This document shows, one piece after another, positions 17,172 through 25,200 of a stretch of 55,977 bases of DNA. The position numbers were made by a program, and so were the translations under genes. The notes beneath the pieces are model-generated. The model was given only the letters and a program-made list of their open reading frames with translations, was not told the DNA's origin and ran no database searches. The DNA is from Pseudomonas lini (lineage in GTDB: Bacteria; Pseudomonadota; Gammaproteobacteria; Pseudomonadales; Pseudomonadaceae): contig NZ_JAUSSR010000023.1 of NCBI RefSeq assembly GCF_030812475.1, positions 1-55,977 of the forward strand, in the 5' to 3' direction. The first letter of the stretch is position 1. Every line of letters begins with the position of its first letter.

Positions 17172-17846
17172 ATGCTGACCCACCCTTCCATCGTTTTAAC
17201 GTTGCGTCGACACCATTTGTTCAGCCAGCTGCCGGAAAAAGTCTTCGAAGAAGTCTGCGCCCTGGCCATGCTCAAGCGCCTGGGTTGTCACAGCACGCTC
17301 ATGCACCAGGGGGATCCGGCCAAGCGTTTTTTCCTGCTGGTCAGCGGCCAGGTCAAGCTGTACCGGCTCACCGGCGAAGGCCAGGAAAACCTGGTGGAAA
17401 TCATCCAGCCGGGCCAGACCTTTGCCGAAGCCTTGCTCTTCAGCCAGGCCCGGCTGTACCCGGTGAGCGCCACGGCGCTGAAGGACAGTGTGCTGGTGAG
17501 TATCGAGGGCAGCCATTACCGCAGCGCCCTGGAGGACCAGCCCAAGGTCTGCCTGGCCATCCTGGCTAGCATGAGTGTGCACCTGCACCTGCGACTGCGC
17601 GACATCGATACCTTGACCATGGCCAGCGCGAGCCGGCGAGTGATCCATTTCCTGTTCCAGGAGCGCAATCCGCTCACCAACCGGATCGTCTTGCAGGTCT
17701 CCAAACGCCTTGTGGCGTCGAAACTCGGGATTCAGCCGGAAACCTTTTCGCGGATCCTGCATCGTCTGGTCGACAGCGGCCTGATCACCATGGAACGGCG
17801 CAATATCAGCATCCTCGCCGAAGAGGATCTGGCGGCATTCCAATAG
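17172..17846 (+). CDS. dnrE: Crp/Fnr-family regulator of the Dnr type (DnrE-like)
   Basis: This 224-residue protein has a cyclic-nucleotide-type sensor fold (about residues 15-135) and a C-terminal HTH with recognition helix IQPETFSRILHRL, whose E-x-x-SR core fits the TTGAT half-site. It lacks the N-terminal Cys cluster of Anr/Fnr, so it should not sense O2 by Fe-S but may bind heme/NO as Dnr does. It follows narXL, as dnrE does in P. stutzeri, and has its own NarL site. SD GGAGGT lies at 17161. It is a paralogue of dnr at 28194; the symbol is assigned by context and similarity. Confidence 0.8.
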   Translation: MLTHPSIVLTLRRHHLFSQLPEKVFEEVCALAMLKRLGCHSTLMHQGDPAKRFFLLVSGQVKLYRLTGEGQENLVEIIQPGQTFAEALLFSQARLYPVSATALKDSVLVSIEGSHYRSALEDQPKVCLAILASMSVHLHLRLRDIDTLTMASASRRVIHFLFQERNPLTNRIVLQVSKRLVASKLGIQPETFSRILHRLVDSGLITMERRNISILAEEDLAAFQ

Positions 17847-17849
17847 CTT

Positions 17850-18003
17850 CATGCGGATGTGCACCTGATCCTCAACCAGCACGGCGCAAACGCAACGGCG
17901 AGGACTGCACCGAGGCGCAGGGGGATGAGTTGTTTGAAGTGATCAGCCAGTTGATTGCCACTGATGCCTTGCAGCATGAAAGCAGGCAGGAAACAATGGC
18001 CTG
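17850..18003 (+). other. Possible gene remnant downstream of the dnrE-like gene
   Basis: One forward frame without a clear start reads ...RRKRNGEDCTEAQGDELF... and ends LQHESRQETMA with a TGA at 18001-18003. It looks protein-like in composition but has no ATG or RBS, and I do not recognise it. The rest of the 17847-18279 gap is REP sequence. Confidence 0.25.
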
Positions 18004-18018
18004 ACAGGCAACGCATAA

Positions 18019-18117
18019 CCCCTGTAGGAGCCGGCTTGCCGGCGAAGGCGGTGGCACATCCAACATTGATGTCGACTGTTGTACCGCCTTCGCTGGCAAG
18101 CCAGCTCCTACAGGGGT
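18019..18117. repeat. REPIN 1 in the dnrE-ubiT gap
   Basis: An inverted REP pair runs from CCCCTGTAGGAGCCGGCTTG to its complement. Its loop carries ACATTGATGTCGACTGTTG, which recurs almost unchanged in the next REPIN. Confidence 0.9.
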
Positions 18118-18174
18118 TACGCGTTTACAGGGGTTATGCGTTGGGCACGGATATTGGGAACATGCACATCAAAC

Positions 18175-18270
18175 TGTGGGAGCGGGCTTGCCCGCGATAG
18201 CGGTGGCACATTCAACATTGATGTCGACTGTTGTACCGCATTCGCTGGCAAGCCAGCTCCTACAGGGGTT
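18175..18270. repeat. REPIN 2 in the dnrE-ubiT gap
   Basis: A second inverted REP pair (CTGTGGGAGCGGGCTTGCCC ... AGCCAGCTCCTACAGG) has the same loop as REPIN 1. It ends 9 bp before the ubiT stop codon, so it may also serve as the 3' hairpin of the ubiUVT transcript. Confidence 0.9.
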
Positions 18271-18279
18271 ATGTGTTGG

Positions 18280-18750
18280 TCATCCTGCCGCCAGGCCCTT
18301 CCCCGCCCGTTCCAGATTGCGCCACAACCACACAGGCAACACATCAGGATCCAGGCTGTCGATCAGGTTCTTCAACGCCAGCCCCAGCTCGGTATCGCCC
18401 TCGATCACCAGGCGCCGGCGGAAGAACAGCGTGTCCGGGTCTTCCTGACGGCTGGCCATTAATAAAAACTCTCGCCAGTTGCCACTGATGGTCACATCCG
18501 CCGGGGCGTCCGCGGCAATCCGCAAGCCCTCCCGGCTGCGCGTCAGGTACCAGGACAACCCCAGATCCGGAATTCGCAGGCGCAACCAGCGCCCACGCAA
18601 CACTTCAAACTCGCCGTCGCGCAACGGCTCGGCCAGGCAGCGATTGAGCGCCTGTTGCAAGGCCAGGCGCTGCACCGCAAAGGGCACTTTGCGCACTAGC
18701 GGCAACAAGCGTTCGGCACCCTTCAACAGCCATTTTTTACGATTCAACAC
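18280..18750 (-). CDS. ubiT: O2-independent ubiquinone synthesis lipid-binding protein UbiT
   Basis: UbiT (YhbT) has an SCP2-type sterol carrier domain and is needed with UbiU and UbiV to make ubiquinone without oxygen. The 156-residue product shows the SCP2 pattern (GLRIAADAPADVTISGNWREFLLMASRQEDPDTLFF, split here only for reading) with hydrophobic lipid-facing strands. It starts 7 bp inside the end of ubiV, so the two are translationally coupled. Likely role: binding prenylated UQ intermediates. Confidence 0.9.
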   Translation of the reverse strand: MLNRKKWLLKGAERLLPLVRKVPFAVQRLALQQALNRCLAEPLRDGEFEVLRGRWLRLRIPDLGLSWYLTRSREGLRIAADAPADVTISGNWREFLLMASRQEDPDTLFFRRRLVIEGDTELGLALKNLIDSLDPDVLPVWLWRNLERAGKGLAAG

Positions 18751-19634
18751 AGGCCAACCTCCTCGACGCGCAACATGCCGGCCTGGCCATGCCAGTAGCC
18801 ATTGCAGCCGTCGACGTACAGCGGTGGAGTCTCACCCAGGCGAACCCGCTGATAGGCGGCAACCACCCCGGCCATGCCTTCAGCCCGCGGGCTCAGGCGC
18901 AACAGATCGGCACCGCAGGCCACCAGCCCGGCGTAATCCGCCAGCAGATTGGTCACCTCGGCCGACATCGTTTGAATGCCGTTGATGGTGAACAGCGCCT
19001 GTCCTTCCTGACTGGTCAACGCCAGGCCATCGGGGTAGTTGATGCAGCAAAACTGGCAGTCGTCCTTGGGCTTGTTTTCCGCCCGAGCCGTGAAGCAGCG
19101 TGCGGAATAGGCCAAGGGCAAATGTCCATAGGCGAAAATCTCGACTTCCGGCACCGCACGACCCAGTTCCCGCACTTGCTCGAGCACATCGCCAATCAGC
19201 GCCGCCGAGCATTCCACCGGCGGTACCCAACGGGTCATGCCGCTGTCCAACAGTTGCGCCAACGCATGACCGTTATACAGATTGAGCGCCGGACCGCCCA
19301 CGAACGGCAACTTGCGCTCGGCCAGCAACTGCACCGCGCCCATGTCGTTGGCCTCCACCAGCAACTGACCGTTGTCGCAGAGCCGGCGCAGGCTGGAGAG
19401 TTCGGACGCGGCCTCGATCAGGGTCAGGCTGGAGATCACCAGCTGTGCCTGGCTGCACTCCTGTAATTCTCGACCCAGTCCCAGCCATTGATCCAGGGAA
19501 AAGGACCGGCGTTTCGAGCATACGGTTTCCCCCAGGTAAATCACGTCCAGGGGCAAGACCGACATTTCGGCGTAAAACTGACCGAGTTGCTGTTTGTCCC
19601 AGTAAAACAGGACAGGTCCAAGGCTGAGCTTCAT
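18744..19634 (-). CDS. ubiV: O2-independent ubiquinone hydroxylation protein UbiV (U32 family)
   Basis: UbiV (YhbV) forms a complex with UbiU that hydroxylates ubiquinone precursors without O2. The 296-residue protein has C39, C180, C193 and C197, the positions of the four [4Fe-4S] ligands known in E. coli UbiV (SARCFTARAENKPKDDCQFCC region). I start at ATG 19634 (MKLSLGPVLFYW); a longer frame to 19802 would overlap ubiU. It lies 10 bp after ubiU. Confidence 0.92.
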   Translation of the reverse strand: MKLSLGPVLFYWDKQQLGQFYAEMSVLPLDVIYLGETVCSKRRSFSLDQWLGLGRELQECSQAQLVISSLTLIEAASELSSLRRLCDNGQLLVEANDMGAVQLLAERKLPFVGGPALNLYNGHALAQLLDSGMTRWVPPVECSAALIGDVLEQVRELGRAVPEVEIFAYGHLPLAYSARCFTARAENKPKDDCQFCCINYPDGLALTSQEGQALFTINGIQTMSAEVTNLLADYAGLVACGADLLRLSPRAEGMAGVVAAYQRVRLGETPPLYVDGCNGYWHGQAGMLRVEEVGLC

Positions 19635-19644
19635 GTGCCGTCCC

Positions 19645-20640
19645 TCATTGCCATGATCGATGATAAGCACCCAGGGTGGTCTGGCTGCCTTCGGAAAGAC
19701 CGGCCAGCACCCGGCGCCATTCGTCTTTGACCCGAAAACTGGCCGGCGCGCCACGGTGAGCATCGAGTGCCGCACGCCAGACGCGGGTGACTTGTTCGAC
19801 ATAAGCCGGGCTGCGCTGGCGGCCTTCGATTTTGACCGCCTCGACGCCGATGGCCGTCAATTCCGGCAGCAAGTCCAGGGTGTCGAGGCTGGTGGGTTCC
19901 TCCAGTGCATGGAAACGTTTGCCGCCGACCAGGAAGCGGCCTTTGCACAGGGTCGGGTAACCGGCCGGTTCGTCGGGGGTGTAGCGGTCGATCAACACTT
20001 CACTGAGTCGCGCGCTCAAGCCTTCGGCGTCTTCGCTCCAGCGCACCGCCTTGGCCGGCGAACAGACACCGCACAGATTCGGCGACTCGCCGGTAATGTA
20101 GGAAGACAGATGGCAACGGCCTTCGGCCATGATGCACAGGCTGCCGAAACCAAAGACTTCGATGGGCACCGGACTGCTGGCGGCGACCTGGCGCACCTGC
20201 GCCAGGGACAACACCCGTGGCAGCACCGCGCGCCGGATACCGTAGCGTTGCGCATAGAATTGCAGCGCCGCGGCATGGGTCGCCGAGCCCTGGACCGACA
20301 GGTGCAACCCCAGTTGCGGATGGCGCTGGCTGGCATAATTGAGCACCCCGGGGTCGGCGGCGATCAACGCGTCCACACCAAAATCGGCGGCGCGATCCAC
20401 CGCCCGCTGCCAGCGGTCCCAGCCCTTGGGCTGCGGGTAGGTGTTGACCGCGACGTAGAGTTTGCGCTGATGCTGGCGGATGTGGGCGACCGCGGCGTCG
20501 AACTGTTTGTCGTCCATGTTCAGCCCGGCGAAATGCCGGGCATTGGTGTCATCGCGAAAGCCGACATAGACGGCATCTGCGCCTTGGCGCACCGCCGCTT
20601 TTAGCGCAGGCAGGTTCCCTGCCGGGCAGACCAGTTGCAT
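19645..20640 (-). CDS. ubiU: O2-independent ubiquinone hydroxylation protein UbiU (U32 family)
   Basis: UbiU (YhbU) is the partner of UbiV. The 331-residue protein opens MQLVCPAGNLPALKAAV and carries C169, C176, C193 and C232, matching the [4Fe-4S] ligands of E. coli UbiU. It heads ubiU-ubiV-ubiT and has its own Dnr-type box at 20743, so quinone supply is coupled to anaerobiosis/NO although moeA lies just upstream on the same strand. Confidence 0.93.
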   Translation of the reverse strand: MQLVCPAGNLPALKAAVRQGADAVYVGFRDDTNARHFAGLNMDDKQFDAAVAHIRQHQRKLYVAVNTYPQPKGWDRWQRAVDRAADFGVDALIAADPGVLNYASQRHPQLGLHLSVQGSATHAAALQFYAQRYGIRRAVLPRVLSLAQVRQVAASSPVPIEVFGFGSLCIMAEGRCHLSSYITGESPNLCGVCSPAKAVRWSEDAEGLSARLSEVLIDRYTPDEPAGYPTLCKGRFLVGGKRFHALEEPTSLDTLDLLPELTAIGVEAVKIEGRQRSPAYVEQVTRVWRAALDAHRGAPASFRVKDEWRRVLAGLSEGSQTTLGAYHRSWQ

Positions 20641-20742
20641 GGGTAATCCTCATGGAAAATCGCGTCTCGCCCGTCCATCGATGCCTGTGGCACTCCGGGC
20701 GAAAAAGGCGCTGCCAGTCTAGCGAGACCGGCAGGCATGGCC

Positions 20743-20756
20743 TTGACGGCAATCAA
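20743..20756 (-). promoter_or_regulatory. Anr/Dnr box for ubiUVT
   Basis: TTGACGGCAATCAA matches TTGAY-N4-ATCAA. It lies 103 bp before the ubiU ATG and just after the moeA stop. Its position predicts a transcription start near 20708. Confidence 0.8.
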
Positions 20757-20762
20757 TTGCCC

Positions 20763-21998
20763 TCAATGCATCAGGTCGGCGAAGGACAGGAACATCACGT
20801 TGTCGTGCTTGAGCACCTGCTGTTCGCACTCGATCACCGCCAGCCCATCGGCCCAACAGGCGGCCGTCAACATCGCCGAGCTTTGCTGCGGGTGCAGCTC
20901 CACGTGCAACTGGCCGTCAGCACCGTGGATCAGTCGTGCCCGCAAATACTGCCGACGCTTGTTGCGTAGCAGCCAGTCGAATCCGGCCGGCACGCTCAAT
21001 GGCAGCGGCAATACGTCAGTCAGCCCCTGGGCCCGAAGCAGCAACGGCCGCACCACCACCAACGCGGTAATCAGCGCCGCCGAAGGATTGCCCGGCATGC
21101 CGATCCAGGGTTTGCCGGCCACTTCGCCGAAGGCCAGCGGTTTGCCCGGCTGGATGGCCAGGCGCCAGAAATCGATGCGGCCCAGTTCCTCGATCGCCTG
21201 TTTGAGATGATCCTCCTCACCGACCGAGACGCCCCCGGAGCTGAGCAGCAGGTCACATTCCGAAGAGGCCAGGCTCAAGGCATGTCGACTGGCCGCCAAC
21301 TCATCGGCCATGACGCCATAGTCGTGCACATCGACGCCCCAGCCACGCAATAACGCGGCCAGGCAATGGCGATTGCTGTTGTAGATCTGCCCCGGCGCCA
21401 AGGCCTCGCCCGGCTCGCGCAGCTCATTGCCGCTGCTGAGCAGGCACACCTGAAGGGGCCGATAGACCTCGACCCGCGCGATACCGGCACCGGCCAGCAA
21501 GCCCACTTCCTGGGCGCGCAGGCGTTTGCCGGCCTGGAGCAACAGATCGCCGCGGCGGACTTCCTCGCCCAGCTTGCGCACGTGATCGCCAAGGCCCACC
21601 GCCGGAAAACGCACGCGCGCGCCTTCTACCTGGCAGCGCTCTTGCGGCACCACCGTATCGGCACCCGAGGGCAACGGCGCACCCGTGAAGATCTGCATCG
21701 TCTGTTGCGCGAGCAAAGGTGAAGCGGCGTGATCGCCCGCGGCAATTCGCCCGCCAAGCGACAGCCAGCCACCCTCCGTCGGCAGATCGGCGGCCCTGAT
21801 GGCGTACCCGTCCATGGCGCTGTTGTCCCAGGCCGGCAGGTTCACCGGGGAATGAATATCCCGCGCCAGCACCCGGCCCAGGGCCTGGTCCAGATCGATC
21901 ATCTGCGCCGGGGGCGGCGGCGCTACCTGATCCAGCAGACGGCGGATGGCCTCGTCCACCGGCATCAGGCTGCCCAGGTCGCACACCCGGGCGCTCAT
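20763..21998 (-). CDS. moeA: Molybdopterin molybdenumtransferase MoeA
   Basis: MoeA inserts molybdate into adenylylated molybdopterin. The 411-residue protein has the N-terminal motif LPAWDNSAMDGYAIR, the MoCF-binding core with SSGGVSVGEEDHLKQA and the LPGNP-type segment GMPGNPSAALITALV. It overlaps moaB by 4 bp (ATGA). moaB-moeA-ubiUVT has the same order as in P. aeruginosa (PA3915-PA3911). Confidence 0.95.
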   Translation of the reverse strand: MSARVCDLGSLMPVDEAIRRLLDQVAPPPPAQMIDLDQALGRVLARDIHSPVNLPAWDNSAMDGYAIRAADLPTEGGWLSLGGRIAAGDHAASPLLAQQTMQIFTGAPLPSGADTVVPQERCQVEGARVRFPAVGLGDHVRKLGEEVRRGDLLLQAGKRLRAQEVGLLAGAGIARVEVYRPLQVCLLSSGNELREPGEALAPGQIYNSNRHCLAALLRGWGVDVHDYGVMADELAASRHALSLASSECDLLLSSGGVSVGEEDHLKQAIEELGRIDFWRLAIQPGKPLAFGEVAGKPWIGMPGNPSAALITALVVVRPLLLRAQGLTDVLPLPLSVPAGFDWLLRNKRRQYLRARLIHGADGQLHVELHPQQSSAMLTAACWADGLAVIECEQQVLKHDNVMFLSFADLMH

Positions 21999-22549
21999 GG
22001 GCGTGTCTCGCAGGCGTCAATGAGTCGCTGCGCCTGCGGTTTCAAATGCGGGGCGAAATTGCACGGGCCGGTGCGGCTGTCCAGCTGTTCGAGCAGGATC
22101 TGGTTCCAGGCGGTGCGACAAGCCCCCGGAGAACCCGGCACACAGCACACCAGCACACCGTTGCTCATCCCGGCCAGCGCCCGGGACTGCAGGCTGGACA
22201 TGCCGATCTCCGCCAGAGACACCTGACGGAACAGTTCACCGAAGCCTTCCACGTGTTTGTCCAGCAACGGCAGCACCGCTTGCGGCGTGTTGTCGCGGGC
22301 GGTGAAACCGGTACCGCCGGTCATCAGAATCACTTGCACCCGGGGGTCGGCGATCCAGTGGGAGACCTTGGCGCGGATCTGATAAATGTCGTCCTTGACC
22401 AAGTCGCGATCGATCAACACGTGGCCGGCGGTCTGCAGCAAATCGGTCAGGGTCTGTCCCGAGGTGTCGGTCTCGAAGGTGCGCGTATCGCTGATGGTCA
22501 GCACGGCGATGTTCAGGGGTTCGAATGTGCGTTGCGCCAGATGGGCCAT
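21995..22549 (-). CDS. moaB: Molybdenum cofactor biosynthesis protein MoaB
   Basis: MoaB/Mog-type adenylyltransferase fold, 184 residues: LNIAVLTISDTR near the N-terminus, the MPT-binding motif MTGGTGFTARDNTP, and VLVCCVPGSPGACRTAW. It probably activates molybdopterin for MoeA. ATG 22549 (MAHLAQRTF) is chosen; the frame continues upstream to 22774 but that part is REPIN sequence. A NarL-type palindrome lies 66 bp upstream. Confidence 0.92.
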   Translation of the reverse strand: MAHLAQRTFEPLNIAVLTISDTRTFETDTSGQTLTDLLQTAGHVLIDRDLVKDDIYQIRAKVSHWIADPRVQVILMTGGTGFTARDNTPQAVLPLLDKHVEGFGELFRQVSLAEIGMSSLQSRALAGMSNGVLVCCVPGSPGACRTAWNQILLEQLDSRTGPCNFAPHLKPQAQRLIDACETRP

Positions 22550-22614
22550 GTCCAGGTCTTCCCGTAAGCTGAGGGTATGGCCCGAAGCCTGAACCGGAAT
22601 GGCGAGCGGGCCTA

Positions 22615-22630
22615 TTCCTCGTTGGAGGTA
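22615..22630 (-). promoter_or_regulatory. Probable NarL 7-2-7 site before moaB-moeA
   Basis: TTCCTCGTTGGAGGTA has the inverted heptamer layout with a 2-bp gap; GGAGGTA is identical to the half-site in the narK1/narX palindrome. A further heptamer TACCTCG overlaps at 22629-22635. Confidence 0.6.
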
Positions 22631-22671
22631 CCTCGACAGGGAGATAAGAAGATTGTGTCGGGCACACAAAA

Positions 22672-22765
22672 CCTGTGGGAGCGAGCTTGCTCGCGATAGC
22701 GGTATGTCAGGCAACATTGATGTTGACTGATCCACCGCTATCGCGAGCAAGCTCGCTCCCACAGA
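22672..22765. repeat. REPIN between moaB and pdxH
   Basis: The inverted pair CTGTGGGAGCGAGCTTGCTC ... GAGCAAGCTCGCTCCCACAG encloses a loop with CAACATTGATGTTGACTG, related to the loops at 18019-18270. Confidence 0.92.
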
Positions 22766-22789
22766 GTTCTCCATTGCTGGACGATCTGA

Positions 22790-23437
22790 TCAGGGCGCCA
22801 GGCGAGTCCGCTGCCACACGCCGTCGCGCAACCGGTAATCGAGCCGGTCATGCAACCGATCGGCATGGCCCTGCCAGAACTCCAGCCGGTCCGGATGCAG
22901 GCAGTAGCCGCCCCAATGTTCAGGACGCCGGACGCTGTGGCCGACGAAGCGTTTGATGGTGTGCGCCAGCAGGGATTCAAGCGCTGCACGACTGGCAAGC
23001 GGTCGACTTTGCGGTGAAGCCCAGGCGCCGAGGCGGCTGGCCACCGGGCGGGAATCGAAGTAGGCGTCAGAGAGCTGCGGGTCGAGCCTGGACACCTGGC
23101 CTTCGATGCGCACCTGCCGTTCCAGTCCCGGCCAGAAAAACGTCATCGCGGCATGGGGGTTTGCGGCGAGCTGCTGCCCTTTGTCGCTCTGGTAATTGCC
23201 GAAAAAAGTGAAGCCGTCATCGCAAAGCCCCTTGAGCAGCAGCACCCGGCAGTGCGGTCGCCCGTCGCTGTCTACCGTCGCCAGCACCATGCTATTGGCC
23301 TCGACCGGCGCGCACTCGGTGTCGCGGGCCTGTTGCAGCCATTGCCGGAACATCGCCAGCGGATCCTGCGGCGCCGCTTCGTCTTGCAGGCCATTAAGGG
23401 TGTAGTTACGACGCAGTTGAGCCAGGGACAGGGGCAT
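22790..23437 (-). CDS. pdxH: Pyridoxine/pyridoxamine 5'-phosphate oxidase PdxH
   Basis: This FMN enzyme oxidises PNP/PMP to pyridoxal phosphate with O2. The 215 residues match the family length. Motifs are the N-terminal LRRNYTLNGL, the FMN-binding RVLLLKGLCDDGFTFFGNYQSDKG, SRLGAWASPQS and the C-terminal DRLDYRLRDGVWQRTRLAP. ATG 23437 is used. It lies 78 bp after norR on the same strand. An O2-using enzyme is out of place in a denitrification cluster, so this could be a second copy with a stress-related role; I cannot tell from the window. Confidence 0.9.
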   Translation of the reverse strand: MPLSLAQLRRNYTLNGLQDEAAPQDPLAMFRQWLQQARDTECAPVEANSMVLATVDSDGRPHCRVLLLKGLCDDGFTFFGNYQSDKGQQLAANPHAAMTFFWPGLERQVRIEGQVSRLDPQLSDAYFDSRPVASRLGAWASPQSRPLASRAALESLLAHTIKRFVGHSVRRPEHWGGYCLHPDRLEFWQGHADRLHDRLDYRLRDGVWQRTRLAP

Positions 23438-23515
23438 GACATCGATCTCCGAAGGGTTCTGCGCAGTGTGCGAGGCACCGCGCAAAACCTCCTTGACCGC
23501 CATCAACACTGTTGA

Positions 23516-25045
23516 TTACTTGAGCCGCAGGCGCCGCGCCAGTTTATGCAGATTGCTCGGATCGACTTCCAGGATCCGCGCGGCACTGGCCCAGTTTTCC
23601 CCGGACAGGGCCAGGGCCTGGAGGATTTTCTTGCGTTGGTAATCGTCGACGGCTTCTCCCAGGGGCTGGAACGGCGCATCGGCTATCAATTCCTCAAGCG
23701 GCTCGACCACCACCCCCGGCGCCCCCATCGCACTGTCGAGATCGAGAATTTCCGGTTCCAGCGTCATGATCAAGGTGCGACTGCTGCCTCGACTCAGCTG
23801 CTTCAATGCGGCGCGACTGATCACATGCTCCAGTTCCCGTACGTTGCCTGGCCAGGTGTACGCCAGCAGCGCGCGCTCGGCAGGCGGCGACAGCCGCAAG
23901 CCGCGCAGGCCGAGCCGCGCCCGGTTGAGCTCAAGGAAATGCCCGGCCAGCATCAACACATCGTTGCCCCGCTCGCGCAGGGGCGGAATCGGTACCGGGT
24001 ACACCGAGAGCCGGTGATACAGGTCGGCCCGGAACAGGCCGTCGCGAATGCTGTCCGGCAGGTGCCGGTTGGTGGCGGCAATGATGCGCACATCGACGTG
24101 CAATGGCTTGTCGGCGCCCAGGCGCTGGATCTCGCCATTTTGTAAAGTACGCAAAAGCTTCGCCTGCACCGCCAAAGGCAACTCACCGACTTCATCGAGA
24201 AACAGCGTGCCGCCGTTGGCCGCATCGAAGCGTCCGGCGCGGTCACTGGTGGCGCCGGAAAAGGCGCCTTTGACATGACCGAACAATTCACTCTCCGCCA
24301 GCGATTCCGGCAAGGCAGCGCAGTTGACCTGGATCAGCGGCTTGTGGCTGCGCCGTGAAAGCCGGTGCAAGCGACGGGCGAACAGCTCTTTGCCGACGCC
24401 GGTCTCGCCCAACAGCAACACCGGCAGTTCGGAGTCGGCCAGCACATCCAACTCATTGAGCAGCTGATGCAAGACCTCGCTCTGGCCAAGGATCTCGCCC
24501 TCCTCGACGGGCATGCGCAGGTCCAGGGAATCGCTGCGGGACAAACGCAAGCTGCGGTTTTCCTGCTCGAGCCGGGTCACCCGCACGGCGGCCTCGATCT
24601 GCAGGGTGCAGCGCTTGAGCTCCTCCCGGGCCTGGCTGTCGAAGGTTCCGGCGTGCAGTGCATCGAGGGTGATCGCGCCCCAGATCCGCCCTTCCACGTA
24701 CAGGCTCACGCCCATGCAGTCATGCACCGGCAAGGGTTCGCCGACGTGGCCGTCGAGCAAGCCGTCGTAAGGATCCGGCAGGCGACTGTCGGGCTCGAAC
24801 CAGACCGGCTCGCGGGACGCCATGATCGCCGCCAGCCGCGGGTGCTGGGCAATGACGAAGCGCCGCCCCAGGGCTTCATGCACCAGCCCCACGGTCGCCA
24901 CCGGCCGGAGGCTGTCGTCATCCAGGCGCAGCAATCCCACCGCGCCACTGTTGAAGTATTCGCGCAGGGTCTGGACCAGTCGTTGCAACCGCACGGCATT
25001 GGGCAACTCGACAATCAGGTCGGCCGCCAGGCTTTCACGCAACAT
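23516..25045 (-). CDS. norR: NO-sensing sigma-54 activator NorR
   Basis: NorR has an N-terminal GAF domain (about 20-165) binding a non-heme iron that reacts with NO, a central AAA+ domain (Walker A GETGVGKE 213-220; sigma-54 contact loop GAFSGA 260-265, where the usual sequence is GAFTGA) and a C-terminal Fis-type HTH (NWASAARILEVDPSNLHKLARRLRLK, residues about 484-509). It is divergent from dnrN. The first of three GGT-N7-ACC sites abuts its own ATG, which suggests autoregulation. Confidence 0.93.
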   Translation of the reverse strand: MLRESLAADLIVELPNAVRLQRLVQTLREYFNSGAVGLLRLDDDSLRPVATVGLVHEALGRRFVIAQHPRLAAIMASREPVWFEPDSRLPDPYDGLLDGHVGEPLPVHDCMGVSLYVEGRIWGAITLDALHAGTFDSQAREELKRCTLQIEAAVRVTRLEQENRSLRLSRSDSLDLRMPVEEGEILGQSEVLHQLLNELDVLADSELPVLLLGETGVGKELFARRLHRLSRRSHKPLIQVNCAALPESLAESELFGHVKGAFSGATSDRAGRFDAANGGTLFLDEVGELPLAVQAKLLRTLQNGEIQRLGADKPLHVDVRIIAATNRHLPDSIRDGLFRADLYHRLSVYPVPIPPLRERGNDVLMLAGHFLELNRARLGLRGLRLSPPAERALLAYTWPGNVRELEHVISRAALKQLSRGSSRTLIMTLEPEILDLDSAMGAPGVVVEPLEELIADAPFQPLGEAVDDYQRKKILQALALSGENWASAARILEVDPSNLHKLARRLRLK

Positions 25046-25102
25046 GGTAGTAAGTACCCTCTTTGGTTGGAATCACCCTAAAGCGTCAGGGTGACGATCA
25101 CC
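25046..25102. promoter_or_regulatory. Triple NorR site (UAS) between norR and dnrN
   Basis: Three perfect GGT-N7-ACC motifs lie at 25046-25058, 25065-25077 and 25090-25102. This is the consensus known for Ralstonia NorR, and NorR usually uses three sites. The AT-rich stretch at 25103-25140 could bend for sigma-54 activation. Confidence 0.85.
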
Positions 25103-25142
25103 ACAATTAAAAAAACATCGATGCTTTTCAATCAGTTGACTG

Positions 25143-25158
25143 TGGCATGCCGGGTGCA
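25143..25158 (+). promoter_or_regulatory. Sigma-54 promoter of dnrN
   Basis: TGGCATGCCGGGTGCA has GG at -24 and GC at -12 with correct spacing. It starts 41 nt after the last NorR site and 43 nt before the dnrN ATG. Confidence 0.8.
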
Positions 25159-25200
25159 ATGAGCCTGGGGAACCGTTGAAATCCACACAAGGAACCCCTG

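Noticed and set aside
25074..25093. CACCCT-N8-AGGGTG palindrome as an operator for a separate regulator
   Set aside because: It is explained by two adjacent GGT-N7-ACC sites whose ends face each other; the same effect produces the ACCCTA/TAGGGT palindrome at 27941.
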